In this document: piece after piece, positions 46,879 to 56,240 of the stretch | Numbering within the stretch: the first letter of the stretch is position 1 | Layout of the letters: each line of letters starts with the position of its first letter | Source of the DNA: Pseudomonas brassicacearum | Lineage (GTDB): Bacteria; Pseudomonadota; Gammaproteobacteria; Pseudomonadales; Pseudomonadaceae | Reading direction: 5' to 3' | Length of the DNA stretch: 64,000 nucleotides | Assembly (NCBI RefSeq): GCF_003732265.1 | Contig: NZ_MOBK01000009.1 | Location: 62,001-126,000, forward strand | The notes under the pieces: model-generated | The model's input: only the letters and a program-made list of their open reading frames with translations | Told to the model about the DNA's origin: nothing | Databases searched by the model: none | Translations under genes and position numbers: made by a program

Positions 46879-47655
46879 TTACCAGTTGAACAGCTCGCAG
46901 GCGTTGGCCGTGCTGGCGCCGGCCAGTTGCTCAGGGCTGATCGCCATGATCTGCGCCAGCGCCGAGCAGATCGCCGGCAGGTGCGCCGGGCTGTTGCGTT
47001 GACCGGGAAACATGGCCGGCGCCATGTCCGGCGAGTCGGTTTCCAGCACCACCGATTCCAGTGGCAATTCGGCGAGCACACGGTGCATGCGCAGCGCCTG
47101 CGGCCAGGTCGCGGCGCCACCCAGCCCGAGTTTGAATCCGAGCTTGATGTACTCGCGCGCTTCTTCTTTGCTGCCCGCGAAGGCATGGATGATCCCGGCA
47201 CGTTTCAATCGAAAGTGTTTCAGCGTGGCAATCACCGCCGCATGGCTGCGCCGCACGTGGATCAGCGCTGGCAGGTTGAAGTCCGCCGCCAGTTGCAGTT
47301 GCGCTTCGAACAGCGCCTGCTGGCGTTCGCGGTCCAGGGTTTCGATGAAGTAATCCAGGCCGATCTCGCCCACGGCGCACAATTGCCGATTGCCGGTCAG
47401 GCGCGTCAGCCAGTCACCGAGTTCCTGTAGATCTTCGGGTCGATGGTCTTCCAGGTACACCGGGTGCAAACCGAATGCGGCATGCAAGTCGGGATCGCTT
47501 TGCACCAGGTCCCAGACACGCTGCCAATTCGCCTGATAGACCCCCAGCACCACCATTCGACGCACGCCCAAGGCGCGGCTTTCGGCCAGCAGCGCCTGAC
47601 GATCCGCGTCGAAATCCGGAAAATCCAGATGAGTGTGGCTGTCGATCAGCTCCAC
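46879..47655 (-). CDS. TatD family hydrolase (metal-dependent DNase)
   Basis: The 258-residue TIM-barrel metalloenzyme has SHTHLDFPDF (His7 and His9), GEIGLDYF (Glu near 97), HVRRSHA, HAFAGS and ETDSPDMAP. TatD proteins are Mg2+-dependent 3'-5' DNases/RNases with roles in DNA repair; the exact paralogue (TatD, YcfH or YjjV type) cannot be fixed, though YjjV-like is plausible. It is the last gene of the minus-strand cra-tatD pair, 3 bp after cra, so co-transcribed with it. Confidence 0.92.
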   Translation of the reverse strand: MELIDSHTHLDFPDFDADRQALLAESRALGVRRMVVLGVYQANWQRVWDLVQSDPDLHAAFGLHPVYLEDHRPEDLQELGDWLTRLTGNRQLCAVGEIGLDYFIETLDRERQQALFEAQLQLAADFNLPALIHVRRSHAAVIATLKHFRLKRAGIIHAFAGSKEEAREYIKLGFKLGLGGAATWPQALRMHRVLAELPLESVVLETDSPDMAPAMFPGQRNSPAHLPAICSALAQIMAISPEQLAGASTANACELFNW

Positions 47656-47658
47656 GGT

Positions 47659-48654
47659 TCAGTCCCGGTGAATACGCTGCTTGAAGGTCCGCGCGATGGC
47701 CTGCACGCCGGGTTGGTAATCGGACTGCTCGATGGCGGCCAAGGCCAGGGCCAAGGCTTTATCGGCGATCAACTGATGCTGTTGGGCCATGGCGTTGACC
47801 GGCAGCGGCAGGAAGTCCAGCAGCTGCGTGTCACCGAACGTCCCGAGGCGCAACGGACGGGTTTTCAGCGGGAAGTCATGCAAGGCATCGAACACCCCCT
47901 GAAGCAACACGTAGGAAGTGGTCACCAAGGCGTCCGGCAAATGCCCCAGACGCTGGAGCATTTCTTCCATCAACTGCTTGCCACACTCGCGGCTGAACGA
48001 CTCGCCGTGCTCGATCAGTACCTCGCCTTTGAAGCCGTCCAGCGCCTCTTTGAAACCGGCAGCGCGTTCCTGGCTGATGCTCAACTCGGGGCGTGCGCCG
48101 ATCAAGGCGATCTGCTTGGGCAACGGGTCCAGCAGACTGCGGGTCAATTGCAGGCTGGCCTCGCGGTCGTCACTGATGACCGAGCAAAAGTGCTCGGGCT
48201 CCATGACCCGGTCGATGGCGATGATCGGCATGCCTTTGGCCTGTAGCTGGCGGTAGCTGTCGTCATCAGTCGGCAGGCAACTGGCGACGATCAGCGCATC
48301 GCAGCGCCGGGCGCGGAACAGTTTGAGCAATTGCCGCTCACTGTCCGGCGCATCGTCGGAGCTGGCGATCAGCAACTGATAGCCGCGTGCCCGGGCGCCT
48401 TGTTCCAGCAGTTTGGCGATTCGCGCGTAACTGGGGTTTTCCAGGTCCGGCAGAATAAAACCCAAGGTGCGCGTGTGCCGACTGCGCAACCCGGCCGCTT
48501 GAGGGTTGGGCGTAAAGCCATGCTGTTCGACGACCGCGCGCACGCGCTCGACGGTGGCACTGCTGATGCGTTGCTGTTCGGCTTTGCCATTAATGACATA
48601 ACTGGCGGTGGTTACGGACACACCGGCCAACTGTGCGATATCACTGAGTTTCAA
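47659..48654 (-). CDS. cra: Catabolite repressor/activator Cra (FruR), LacI family
   Basis: The 331-residue LacI-type regulator has an N-terminal HTH (KLSDIAQLAGVSVTTASYVING) and hinge, then a periplasmic-binding-protein-like effector domain (LGFILPDLENPSYARIAK). It represses the divergent fru operon, with fructose-1-phosphate as the effector in P. putida. I set the start at TTG 48654 (LKLSDIAQL), with AAGGAAAT seven bases upstream, because family members start there; the frame is open to 48741. Two operators lie between it and fruB. Confidence 0.93.
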   Translation of the reverse strand: MKLSDIAQLAGVSVTTASYVINGKAEQQRISSATVERVRAVVEQHGFTPNPQAAGLRSRHTRTLGFILPDLENPSYARIAKLLEQGARARGYQLLIASSDDAPDSERQLLKLFRARRCDALIVASCLPTDDDSYRQLQAKGMPIIAIDRVMEPEHFCSVISDDREASLQLTRSLLDPLPKQIALIGARPELSISQERAAGFKEALDGFKGEVLIEHGESFSRECGKQLMEEMLQRLGHLPDALVTTSYVLLQGVFDALHDFPLKTRPLRLGTFGDTQLLDFLPLPVNAMAQQHQLIADKALALALAAIEQSDYQPGVQAIARTFKQRIHRD

Positions 48655-48799
48655 CTCGGGATTTCCTTGTTTTTTCGAGCTTGCCCCGACATTTTCGCCA
48701 ATCCTACCCGAATCCGGCAGGCGACTATTGTCCACGCACATCCGACAAGTTGGGCTTCAAGGATGCGACATTATCGAGTAACGTGCCAAGTGTTCTAGA

Positions 48800-48811
48800 T
48801 TAAACGTTTCA
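48800..48811. promoter_or_regulatory. Cra operator 1
   Basis: TTAAACGTTTCA is identical to the Cra operator I know from P. putida fruBKA. It lies 134 bp upstream of fruB and 146 bp upstream of cra, so it can control both. Confidence 0.88.
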
Positions 48812-48878
48812 GCAAGCGTATTTTCAGGGTTATACGCACCCTTGGCCGGTTCTGCCGTGAAACCGCCAAAAGTGACGG

Positions 48879-48890
48879 TTAAACGCTTAA
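48879..48890. promoter_or_regulatory. Cra operator 2 (near-palindromic)
   Basis: TTAAACGCTTAA shares the TTAAACG half with operator 1 and is a near-palindrome. It is 54 bp before the fruB start, close to where its promoter should be. The two sites are 79 bp apart. Confidence 0.65.
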
Positions 48891-48944
48891 GCTGATTCAT
48901 TCAAAACAATACCTGGCGCCCTCAGACGCCAAAAAGGAGAAAGC

Positions 48945-51806
48945 ATGCTCGAGCTCACTCTAGAGCAGATATCCATGGGCCAATCGGCTGTGGATAAGTC
49001 CGCTGCGTTGCAGCTACTGGCCGAGCATCTGGTCGCCGATGGCCTGGTCGCCGACGGGTACCTGGCAGGTTTGCAGGCGCGCGAGGCTCAGGGCTCGACC
49101 TTTCTCGGTCAAGGTATTGCCATCCCCCACGGTACACCGCAAACCCGCGACCTGGTGTTTTCCACCGGCGTGCGGCTGATGCAGTTCCCCGATGGCGTGG
49201 ATTGGGGCGACGGTCAGATTGTGTATCTCGCGATCGGCATCGCGGCCAAGTCCGACGAACATTTGCGTTTGCTGCAACTGTTGACCCGCGCCCTCGGCGA
49301 AACCGACCTGGGCCAGGCCTTGCGTCGTGCAAGCTCCGCCGAAGCCTTGTTGAAACTGCTGCAAGGCGCGCCGCAGGAATTGGCGCTGGATGCGCAGATG
49401 ATCGGCTTGGGTGTGTCGGCCGATGACTTCGAGGAACTGGTCTGGCGCGGCGCGCGATTGCTGCGCCAGGCTGATTGCGTGAGCAACGGTTTCTCCGCGG
49501 TGTTGCAACAAGTAGAAGCGCTGCCGCTGGGCGATGGCTTGTGGTGGTTACACAGCGAACAAACGGTCAAGCGCCCGGGCCTGGCCTTCGTCACCCCGGA
49601 CAAACCGATTCGCTACCTCGGCCAGCCGCTCAGCGGCCTGTTCTGCCTGGCCAGCCTCGGTGAAGCCCATCAGGCCTTGCTCGAACGTCTGTGTGCGTTG
49701 CTGATTGAAGGCCGTGGCCATGAACTGGGCCGCGCCACCAGCAGCCGCAAAGTGCTCGAAGTCCTTGGCGGCGAACTGCCGGCGGACTGGCCGAGCGCGC
49801 GCATCGCATTGGCCAACGCCCACGGCTTGCACGCGCGCCCGGCGAAGATCCTCGCCCAGTTAGCGAAAAGTTTTGAAGGCGAAATTCGCGTACGCATCAT
49901 CGACGGCCAGGACAGCGCGGTGTCGGTGAAAAGCTTGAGCAAACTGCTCAGCCTCGGCGCCCGTCGGGGTCAGCTGCTGGAATTCATCGCCGAACCGAGC
50001 ATTGCCGCCGACGCCTTGCCGGCCTTGCTGGCTGCCATCGAAGAAGGCCTCGGCGAAGAAATCGAGCCTTTGCCAGCCGTGAGTCAACAACGCGAAGAGC
50101 TCGCAGATATCGCCGAAGTGCTGCTCGCCCCGGCGTCCGGCAGCCTGATTCAAGCCATCGCGGCGGCACCGGGCATTGCTATCGGCCCGGCGCATATTCA
50201 AGTGCTGCAAACCATCGAATACCCGCTGCGTGGTGAGTCCGCCGCCATCGAGCGCGAGCGTCTCAAACAGGCGCTGGCGCAGGTACGTCGCGACATCGAA
50301 GGCCTTATCGAGCGCAGCACGTCCAAGGCGATCCGCGAGATCTTCATCACCCATCAGGAAATGCTCGACGACCCGGAACTGACCGATGAAGTCGACACTC
50401 GCCTCAAGCAAGGCGAAAGCGCCGAAGCGGCGTGGATGGCGGTGATCGAAGCGGCGGCCAAACAACAGGAATCGTTGCAGGACGCGTTGCTCGCCGAGCG
50501 TGCGGCAGACTTGCGCGACATCGGCCGGCGCGTGCTGGCGCAACTGAGCGGCGTCGAAACGCCGAGCGAGCCGGACCAGCCTTACATTCTGGTGATGGAC
50601 GAAGTCGGTCCGTCCGACGTCGCGCGTCTCGATCCGGCCCGCGTCGCCGGCATTCTCACGGCTCGCGGCGGCGCCACGGCGCACAGCGCGATCGTCGCCC
50701 GGGCGCTGGGTATTCCGGCGCTGGTCGGTGCTGGCGCGGCGGTGTTGCTGTTGGCGCCGGGCACGCCGTTGCTGATTGATGGCCAGCGCGGGCGCCTGCA
50801 TGTGGACGCCGATGCGCTGACGTTGCAGCGCGCCACCGAAGAACGCGACACCCGCGAACAGCGCCTGAAAGTGGCCGCTGAACAACGTCATCAACCGGCG
50901 CTGACCACCGACGGTCACGCGGTTGAAGTGTTCGCCAACATTGGCGAGAGCGCTGGTGTAGTCAGTGCGGTAGAGCAGGGCGCCGAAGGCATCGGCTTGA
51001 TGCGCACCGAACTGATTTTCATGGCCCATACGCAAGCGCCGGACGAGGCCACTCAGGAAGTTGAATACCGCCGCGTCCTCGACGGCCTGGCCGGTCGGCC
51101 GCTGGTGGTGCGCACCCTCGACGTCGGTGGCGACAAACCGCTGCCGTATTGGCCGATCGCCAAAGAAGAAAACCCGTTCCTCGGCGTGCGCGGTATTCGC
51201 CTGACCCTGCAACGTCCGAAAATCATGGAAGCGCAATTGCGCGCCTTGCTGCGGGCCGCCGATAACCGTCCGCTGCGGATCATGTTTCCAATGGTCGGCA
51301 GCGTCGATGAATGGCGCCAAGCGCGGGACATGACCGAGCGCTTGCGCCTGGAAATCCCGGTTGCCGACCTGCAACTGGGGATCATGATCGAAGTGCCGTC
51401 GGCTGCCTTGCTGGCGCCGGTGCTGGCCAAAGAGGTCGACTTCTTTAGCGTCGGCACCAATGACCTGACCCAATACACCCTGGCCATCGATCGTGGTCAT
51501 CCGACCTTGTCCGCCCAGGCCGACGGCTTGCACCCGGCGGTGCTGCAACTGATCGACATCACCGTGCGTGCGGCGCATGCCCATGGCAAATGGGTCGGCG
51601 TCTGCGGTGAACTGGCGGCGGACCCGCTGGCGGTGCCGGTGCTGGTCGGGCTGGGCGTGGACGAACTCAGCGTGTCGGGGCGCAGCATCGCCGAGGTCAA
51701 GGCGCGCATTCGCGAACTCAGCCTCGCCCAGACGCAAATTCTCGCCCAAGAGGCCTTGGCCGTGGGCAGCGCCAATGAAGTGCGCGCATTAGTGGAGGCT
51801 CTGTAA
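48945..51806 (+). CDS. fruB: Multidomain fructose PTS protein FruB (EIIA-HPr-EI)
   Basis: The 953-residue cytoplasmic phosphotransfer protein fuses EIIA-Fru (phospho-His62 in GIAIPHGTP), HPr (His296 in NAHGLHARPA) and Enzyme I (active His580 in GGATAHSAIVARA, C-terminal PEP-binding barrel with GVCGELAADP). It relays phosphate from PEP to FruA. ATG 48945 is preceded by AAGGAGA. fruK starts at its stop codon. Regulation is by Cra through the two upstream operators. Confidence 0.96.
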   Translation: MLELTLEQISMGQSAVDKSAALQLLAEHLVADGLVADGYLAGLQAREAQGSTFLGQGIAIPHGTPQTRDLVFSTGVRLMQFPDGVDWGDGQIVYLAIGIAAKSDEHLRLLQLLTRALGETDLGQALRRASSAEALLKLLQGAPQELALDAQMIGLGVSADDFEELVWRGARLLRQADCVSNGFSAVLQQVEALPLGDGLWWLHSEQTVKRPGLAFVTPDKPIRYLGQPLSGLFCLASLGEAHQALLERLCALLIEGRGHELGRATSSRKVLEVLGGELPADWPSARIALANAHGLHARPAKILAQLAKSFEGEIRVRIIDGQDSAVSVKSLSKLLSLGARRGQLLEFIAEPSIAADALPALLAAIEEGLGEEIEPLPAVSQQREELADIAEVLLAPASGSLIQAIAAAPGIAIGPAHIQVLQTIEYPLRGESAAIERERLKQALAQVRRDIEGLIERSTSKAIREIFITHQEMLDDPELTDEVDTRLKQGESAEAAWMAVIEAAAKQQESLQDALLAERAADLRDIGRRVLAQLSGVETPSEPDQPYILVMDEVGPSDVARLDPARVAGILTARGGATAHSAIVARALGIPALVGAGAAVLLLAPGTPLLIDGQRGRLHVDADALTLQRATEERDTREQRLKVAAEQRHQPALTTDGHAVEVFANIGESAGVVSAVEQGAEGIGLMRTELIFMAHTQAPDEATQEVEYRRVLDGLAGRPLVVRTLDVGGDKPLPYWPIAKEENPFLGVRGIRLTLQRPKIMEAQLRALLRAADNRPLRIMFPMVGSVDEWRQARDMTERLRLEIPVADLQLGIMIEVPSAALLAPVLAKEVDFFSVGTNDLTQYTLAIDRGHPTLSAQADGLHPAVLQLIDITVRAAHAHGKWVGVCGELAADPLAVPVLVGLGVDELSVSGRSIAEVKARIRELSLAQTQILAQEALAVGSANEVRALVEAL

Positions 51807-52747
51807 TGGCCCGGATTTTAACCCTGACCCTCAACCCGGCATTGGACCTGACCGTCCAGTTGCCGCGCCTTGAACCCGGTCAGGTCAACCGCAGCGACGC
51901 CATGCACACCCACGCTGCCGGTAAAGGCATCAACGTGGCGCAAGTGTTGGCGGACCTTGGTCATCAACTGACCGTCAGCGGCTTCCTCGGGGAAGATAAT
52001 TTGCAGGCGTTCGAAACCCTGTTCGCCAAGCGCGGTTTTGTCGACGCGTTCATCCGCGTTCCCGGCGAGATTCGCAGCAATATCAAACTCGCGGAAAGCG
52101 ATGGGCGCATCACCGACGTCAACGGTCCGGGGCCGCGAGTGAGTGAAGCGGCGCAGCAGGAATTGCTCGAACGCCTGGAGCAGATTGCACCGGGTCATGA
52201 CGCCGTGGTCGTCGCCGGAAGCTTGCCGCTGGGCGTCAGTGCGCGTTGGTTGCAGGCGTTGATTGTGCGCTTGAAAAAACTCGGTCTGAACGTCGCCCTC
52301 GACACCAGCGGCGAAGCGCTGCGTGCCGCGCTCAAGGCCGGGCCGTGGCTGATCAAACCGAACACCGAAGAGCTGGCCGATGCACTCGGTTGCGAGGTTG
52401 TTTCGGTCACGGCACAAGCCGAGGCGGCGAGCCGTTTGCACGCTCAAGGTATCGAGCATGTGGTGATCTCTCACGGTGCCGATGGCGTGAACTGGTTCAG
52501 TGTCGGCTCGGCGCTGCATGCCACGCCGCCCAAGGTCAGCGTCGCCAGCACGGTCGGTGCGGGCGACTCGTTACTGGCCGGCATGCTCCATGGTCTGCTC
52601 AGCGCCGACACCCCGGAACAGACCCTGCGCACCGCCACGGCGATTGCCGCGATGGCGGTCACCCAGATCGGTTTCGGCATCGGCGATGCCGCGCAATTGG
52701 CGCAGCTCGAACAGGGCGTGCGCGTGCGCCCCCTGACAGAACAATAA
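51806..52747 (+). CDS. fruK: 1-phosphofructokinase FruK
   Basis: The 313-residue PfkB-family kinase converts fructose-1-phosphate to fructose-1,6-bisphosphate. It has LTLNPALDLTV at the N-terminus, the substrate segment HTHAAGKGINVAQVL and the catalytic anion hole GAGDSLLAGML near residue 250. Its ATG shares a base with the fruB stop, so translation is coupled. Its activity lowers the Cra effector fructose-1-phosphate. Confidence 0.97.
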   Translation: MARILTLTLNPALDLTVQLPRLEPGQVNRSDAMHTHAAGKGINVAQVLADLGHQLTVSGFLGEDNLQAFETLFAKRGFVDAFIRVPGEIRSNIKLAESDGRITDVNGPGPRVSEAAQQELLERLEQIAPGHDAVVVAGSLPLGVSARWLQALIVRLKKLGLNVALDTSGEALRAALKAGPWLIKPNTEELADALGCEVVSVTAQAEAASRLHAQGIEHVVISHGADGVNWFSVGSALHATPPKVSVASTVGAGDSLLAGMLHGLLSADTPEQTLRTATAIAAMAVTQIGFGIGDAAQLAQLEQGVRVRPLTEQ

Positions 52748-52758
52748 GAGGGATTGTG

Positions 52759-54498
52759 ATGAAGTTAGCCATTGTTACGGCCTGCCCGAACGGCATGGTC
52801 ACCAGTGTGCTGTGCGCCCGTTTGCTCGATGCGGCGGCTCAGCGTCAGGGTTGGATGACGTGCGTTGAAGTGGTGGATGCGACGCATCCGGAGCGTCAGT
52901 TGTCGGCGACCACGATCGAAGGCGCCGAGTGGGTGTTGCTGGTGACCAGCGTGCCGGTGGACATGACGCGATTCGTCGGCAAACGCGTGTTCCAGAGCAC
53001 CCCGGCGCAAGCCCTGCAAGATGTTGAAGCGGTGCTGCGGCGCGGTGCTGAAGAAGCTCAGGTGTACGTAGCCCCTGAAGCGGTCGCCGAGCCTGCGACC
53101 TCCACAAAAAACGCGCCACGACTGGTCGCGATCACCGCGTGCCCGACCGGCGTCGCGCACACGTTCATGGCCGCCGAAGCCTTGCAGCAAGCCGCCAAGC
53201 GTCTGGGTTACGACCTGCAAGTGGAAACCCAGGGCTCGGTCGGCGCGCGCAATCCGTTGAGCGCGGCGGCGATTGCCGATGCCGATGTGGTGCTGCTGGC
53301 CTGTGATATCGAAGTCGCCACCGAGCGTTTCGCCGGCAAGAAGATTTACCGCTGCGGCACCGGCATTGCGCTGAAACAGGCCGAAGCGACACTGAACAAA
53401 GCGCTGGCCGAAGGCCGGCAGGAAACCGCTACGAGCGGCTCCAGCGGCCCGGCCAAGCAAGAAAAAACCGGCGTCTACAAGCACCTGCTGACCGGTGTGT
53501 CGTTCATGTTGCCGATGGTGGTGGCGGGCGGCTTGATGATCGCGTTGTCCTTTGTGTTCGGCATCACCGCCTTCAAGGAGCAGGGCACATTGGCGGCCGC
53601 GCTGATGCAGATCGGCGGCGAGACGGCGTTCAAGTTGATGGTGCCGCTGCTGGCGGGTTACATCGCCTACTCGATTGCCGACCGGCCGGGGCTGGCGCCC
53701 GGGATGATCGGCGGAATGTTGGCGAGCACCCTGGGAGCCGGTTTTATCGGCGGGATCATTGCCGGTTTCATCGCCGGATATGCGGCGCAGGCGATCAACC
53801 GTTATGCGCGTTTGCCGCAGAGTCTCGAGGCGCTGAAACCGATCCTGATCATTCCGTTGCTGGCGAGTCTGTTCACCGGCCTGGTGATGATTTATGTGGT
53901 CGGCAAACCGGTGGCCGGAATGCTCGAAGGGCTCACCCACTTCCTCGACAGCATGGGCACCACCAACGCGATTCTGCTCGGCGTGTTGCTGGGCGGCATG
54001 ATGTGCGTCGACCTTGGCGGGCCGATCAACAAAGCGGCTTACGCGTTCTCGGTGGGGCTGCTGGCGTCGCAGAGTTATGCACCGATGGCCGCGACCATGG
54101 CCGCCGGCATGGTGCCGCCGATTGGCCTGGGCATCGCCACGTTCATTGCACGGCGCAAGTTTGCCCAGACCGAGCGCGAGGCCGGTAAAGCGGCGCTGGT
54201 GTTGGGGTTGTGCTTCATCTCTGAAGGCGCGATTCCGTTTGCCGCGAAAGACCCGTTGCGGGTGATCCCGGCGAGTATTGCCGGTGGTGCGCTGACCGGG
54301 GCGTTGTCGATGTATTTCGGCTGCAAGCTGATGGCGCCGCACGGTGGTTTGTTTGTGCTGGCGATCCCGAATGCGATCAACCATGCGTTGTTGTACTTGC
54401 TGGCGATTGTCGCCGGGAGCTTGCTGACGGCTGTGGCGTATGCGCTGCTCAAACGGCCTGAAGCGGCCGAGCTGGCGCTGGAACCCGCCAACGCCTGA
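52759..54498 (+). CDS. fruA: PTS fructose transporter subunit IIBC (FruA)
   Basis: The 579-residue inner-membrane permease has two tandem EIIB modules (first VTACPNGMVTSV with Cys9; second ITACPTGVAHTF with the expected phospho-Cys128) and a C-terminal EIIC domain (from about 230; about nine helices, with GVSFMLPMVVAGG and KAAYAFSVGLLASQ). It imports fructose as fructose-1-phosphate. In E. coli the first module is a degenerate IIB'; here it keeps its Cys. ATG 52759 lies 11 bp after fruK. Confidence 0.96.
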   Translation: MKLAIVTACPNGMVTSVLCARLLDAAAQRQGWMTCVEVVDATHPERQLSATTIEGAEWVLLVTSVPVDMTRFVGKRVFQSTPAQALQDVEAVLRRGAEEAQVYVAPEAVAEPATSTKNAPRLVAITACPTGVAHTFMAAEALQQAAKRLGYDLQVETQGSVGARNPLSAAAIADADVVLLACDIEVATERFAGKKIYRCGTGIALKQAEATLNKALAEGRQETATSGSSGPAKQEKTGVYKHLLTGVSFMLPMVVAGGLMIALSFVFGITAFKEQGTLAAALMQIGGETAFKLMVPLLAGYIAYSIADRPGLAPGMIGGMLASTLGAGFIGGIIAGFIAGYAAQAINRYARLPQSLEALKPILIIPLLASLFTGLVMIYVVGKPVAGMLEGLTHFLDSMGTTNAILLGVLLGGMMCVDLGGPINKAAYAFSVGLLASQSYAPMAATMAAGMVPPIGLGIATFIARRKFAQTEREAGKAALVLGLCFISEGAIPFAAKDPLRVIPASIAGGALTGALSMYFGCKLMAPHGGLFVLAIPNAINHALLYLLAIVAGSLLTAVAYALLKRPEAAELALEPANA

Positions 54499-54510
54499 CA
54501 CCACCAACCC

Positions 54511-54602
54511 CCTGGAGTGAGCCTGCTCGCGATGGCTGCATAACATTCAATAGATAAGTTGACTGTTACACCGCCATCGCGAGCAGGCTCACTCCTACAG
54601 GG
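54511..54602. repeat. REPIN after fruA
   Basis: CCTGGAGTGAGCCTGCTCGCGATGGC (54511-54536) is mirrored by GCCATCGCGAGCAGGCTCACTCCTACAGG (54573-54601) around a 36-bp spacer with ATTCAATAGATAAGTTGACTGT. The spacer is similar to that of the REPIN at 56241. Confidence 0.9.
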
Positions 54603-54606
54603 GGCG

Positions 54607-54624
54607 GTGTCACACCGGTTTCAT
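54607..54624 (+). promoter_or_regulatory. Possible Pho box upstream of phoD
   Basis: GTGTCAC-ACCG-GTTTCAT matches the PhoB consensus CTGTCAT-N4-CTGTCAT at 10 of 14 positions with exact spacing. It lies 39 bp before the phosphatase start. The match is moderate and could be chance. Confidence 0.4.
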
Positions 54625-54662
54625 GGGCATGTGCTTTAGTTTTCCTTTTCAGGGAGAACACC

Positions 54663-56204
54663 ATGAGCGAATTCGACCTCGGTCGCCGTCGGGTCCTGCA
54701 AGCGGTGGGCGCCGGGCTGTTGTTGCCGGGGTTGGCGCCGGCCGTGATCGCTTCGGTCAAGGATCGTCCGCTACTCACCGACGGCGTGCAGTCCGGCGAC
54801 CTGCTGGGCGACCGGGCGATGGTCTGGAGCCGCAGCGACCGCCCCGCGCGAATGGTCGTGGAATGGGACACTCGCAGCCTGTTCAGCAACCCGCGCCGAT
54901 TTGTCTCGCCGCTGGCCGATGCGCGCACCGATTTCACTGCGCGGGTCGAACTCACCGGCCTGCCCGCCGATCAGGCGATTTTCTATCGCGTGACCTTCGA
55001 AGATGCCCAAACCGGCGTCGCCAGCGAACCCTGGTTTGGCCATTTGCGCAGCGTGCCGCAAACCCGTCGCGATATTCGTTTTGTCTGGAGTGGCGACACC
55101 GTCGGCCAAGGCTTCGGTATCAACCCGGACATCGGTGGCATGCGTATCTACGAAGCCATGCGTTTGCGCCTGCCGGACTTCTTTATCCACAGCGGCGACA
55201 CCATCTACGCCGACGGCCCGGTGCCCGCGCAACTGCCCACCGAAAGCGGTCGGGTGTGGCGCAACATCACCACTGAAGCCAAGAGCAAGGTCGCGCAAAA
55301 CCTCGACGATTTTCGCGGTAACTACCGCTACAACCTGATGGACGAAAACATCCGCCGTTTCAACGCCGAGGTCCCGCAGATCTGGCAATGGGACGACCAC
55401 GAAGTGGTGAACAACTGGTCGCCGGGCAAGCAACTCGATGTGCGCTATCAGGAGAAAGATATCCACAACCTGGTCGGCCCCGCACGACAGGCCTGGCTCG
55501 AATATGCGCCGATGCGTTTGCAGAGCGCCGACAACGGCGGGCGGATTTATCGCAAGCTCAGCTATGGGCCGATGCTCGATGTGTTTGTGCTCGACATGCG
55601 CAGTTACCGCGGCGCCAACGACGACAACCTCGGCGCGGCCAAGCCCTTTCTCGGGCGCGAGCAACTGGACTGGCTCAAGCAGGAACTGAAAGGCTCGCAC
55701 GCCCAGTGGAAAGTCATTGCCGCTGACATGCCGATTGGTTTGGGCGTGCCCGACGGTGAGGTCAGCCCGGGAGTGGCGCGCTGGGAAGCGGTCGCCAACG
55801 GTGATCCGGGACCGGCTCAGGGGCGGGAACTGGAAATCGCCGAGTTGCTGGGTTTCCTGCGGGCACAGCAGGTGCGTAACTTCGTGTTTTTGACGGCGGA
55901 TGTGCATTACTGCGCAGCGCATCGCTACCACCCGGATCGTGCCGCGTTTCAGGACTTTGAACCGTTCTGGGAGTTTGTCGCCGGACCGCTGAACGCAGGG
56001 AGCTTTGGGCCGAATCCGCTGGATAAGACCTTCGGACCTGAGGTGGTATTCGAGAAGGCACCGGCGGCACAAAACACTTCACCGTTTGCCGGGTTTCAGT
56101 TTTTTGGCGAAGTGAATATTGATGGGCAAACGGGGGAGATGAGCGTGGTGTTGCGGGATCTGGATGGGGTGGCGGTGTTTGAGCAGAAAGTGCAGCCGGT
56201 CTGA
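54663..56204 (+). CDS. phoD: PhoD-type alkaline phosphatase (Tat-exported)
   Basis: The 513-residue protein starts with a twin-arginine signal (GRRRVLQAVGAGLLLPGL, residues 7-24). It then has a PhoD N-terminal fibronectin-like domain and the metallophosphatase core (WSGDTVGQG, HSGDTIYADGP, WDDHEVVNNW, LTADVHYCAAH) with the Asp/His ligands for Fe3+/Ca2+. It hydrolyses phosphate mono- and diesters in the periplasm or outside the cell. A candidate Pho box suggests phosphate-starvation control. It is flanked by REPINs on both sides. Confidence 0.92.
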   Translation: MSEFDLGRRRVLQAVGAGLLLPGLAPAVIASVKDRPLLTDGVQSGDLLGDRAMVWSRSDRPARMVVEWDTRSLFSNPRRFVSPLADARTDFTARVELTGLPADQAIFYRVTFEDAQTGVASEPWFGHLRSVPQTRRDIRFVWSGDTVGQGFGINPDIGGMRIYEAMRLRLPDFFIHSGDTIYADGPVPAQLPTESGRVWRNITTEAKSKVAQNLDDFRGNYRYNLMDENIRRFNAEVPQIWQWDDHEVVNNWSPGKQLDVRYQEKDIHNLVGPARQAWLEYAPMRLQSADNGGRIYRKLSYGPMLDVFVLDMRSYRGANDDNLGAAKPFLGREQLDWLKQELKGSHAQWKVIAADMPIGLGVPDGEVSPGVARWEAVANGDPGPAQGRELEIAELLGFLRAQQVRNFVFLTADVHYCAAHRYHPDRAAFQDFEPFWEFVAGPLNAGSFGPNPLDKTFGPEVVFEKAPAAQNTSPFAGFQFFGEVNIDGQTGEMSVVLRDLDGVAVFEQKVQPV

Positions 56205-56240
56205 GAGGGCTGCGCACATTTTTGATCCGCCACAGAACCA

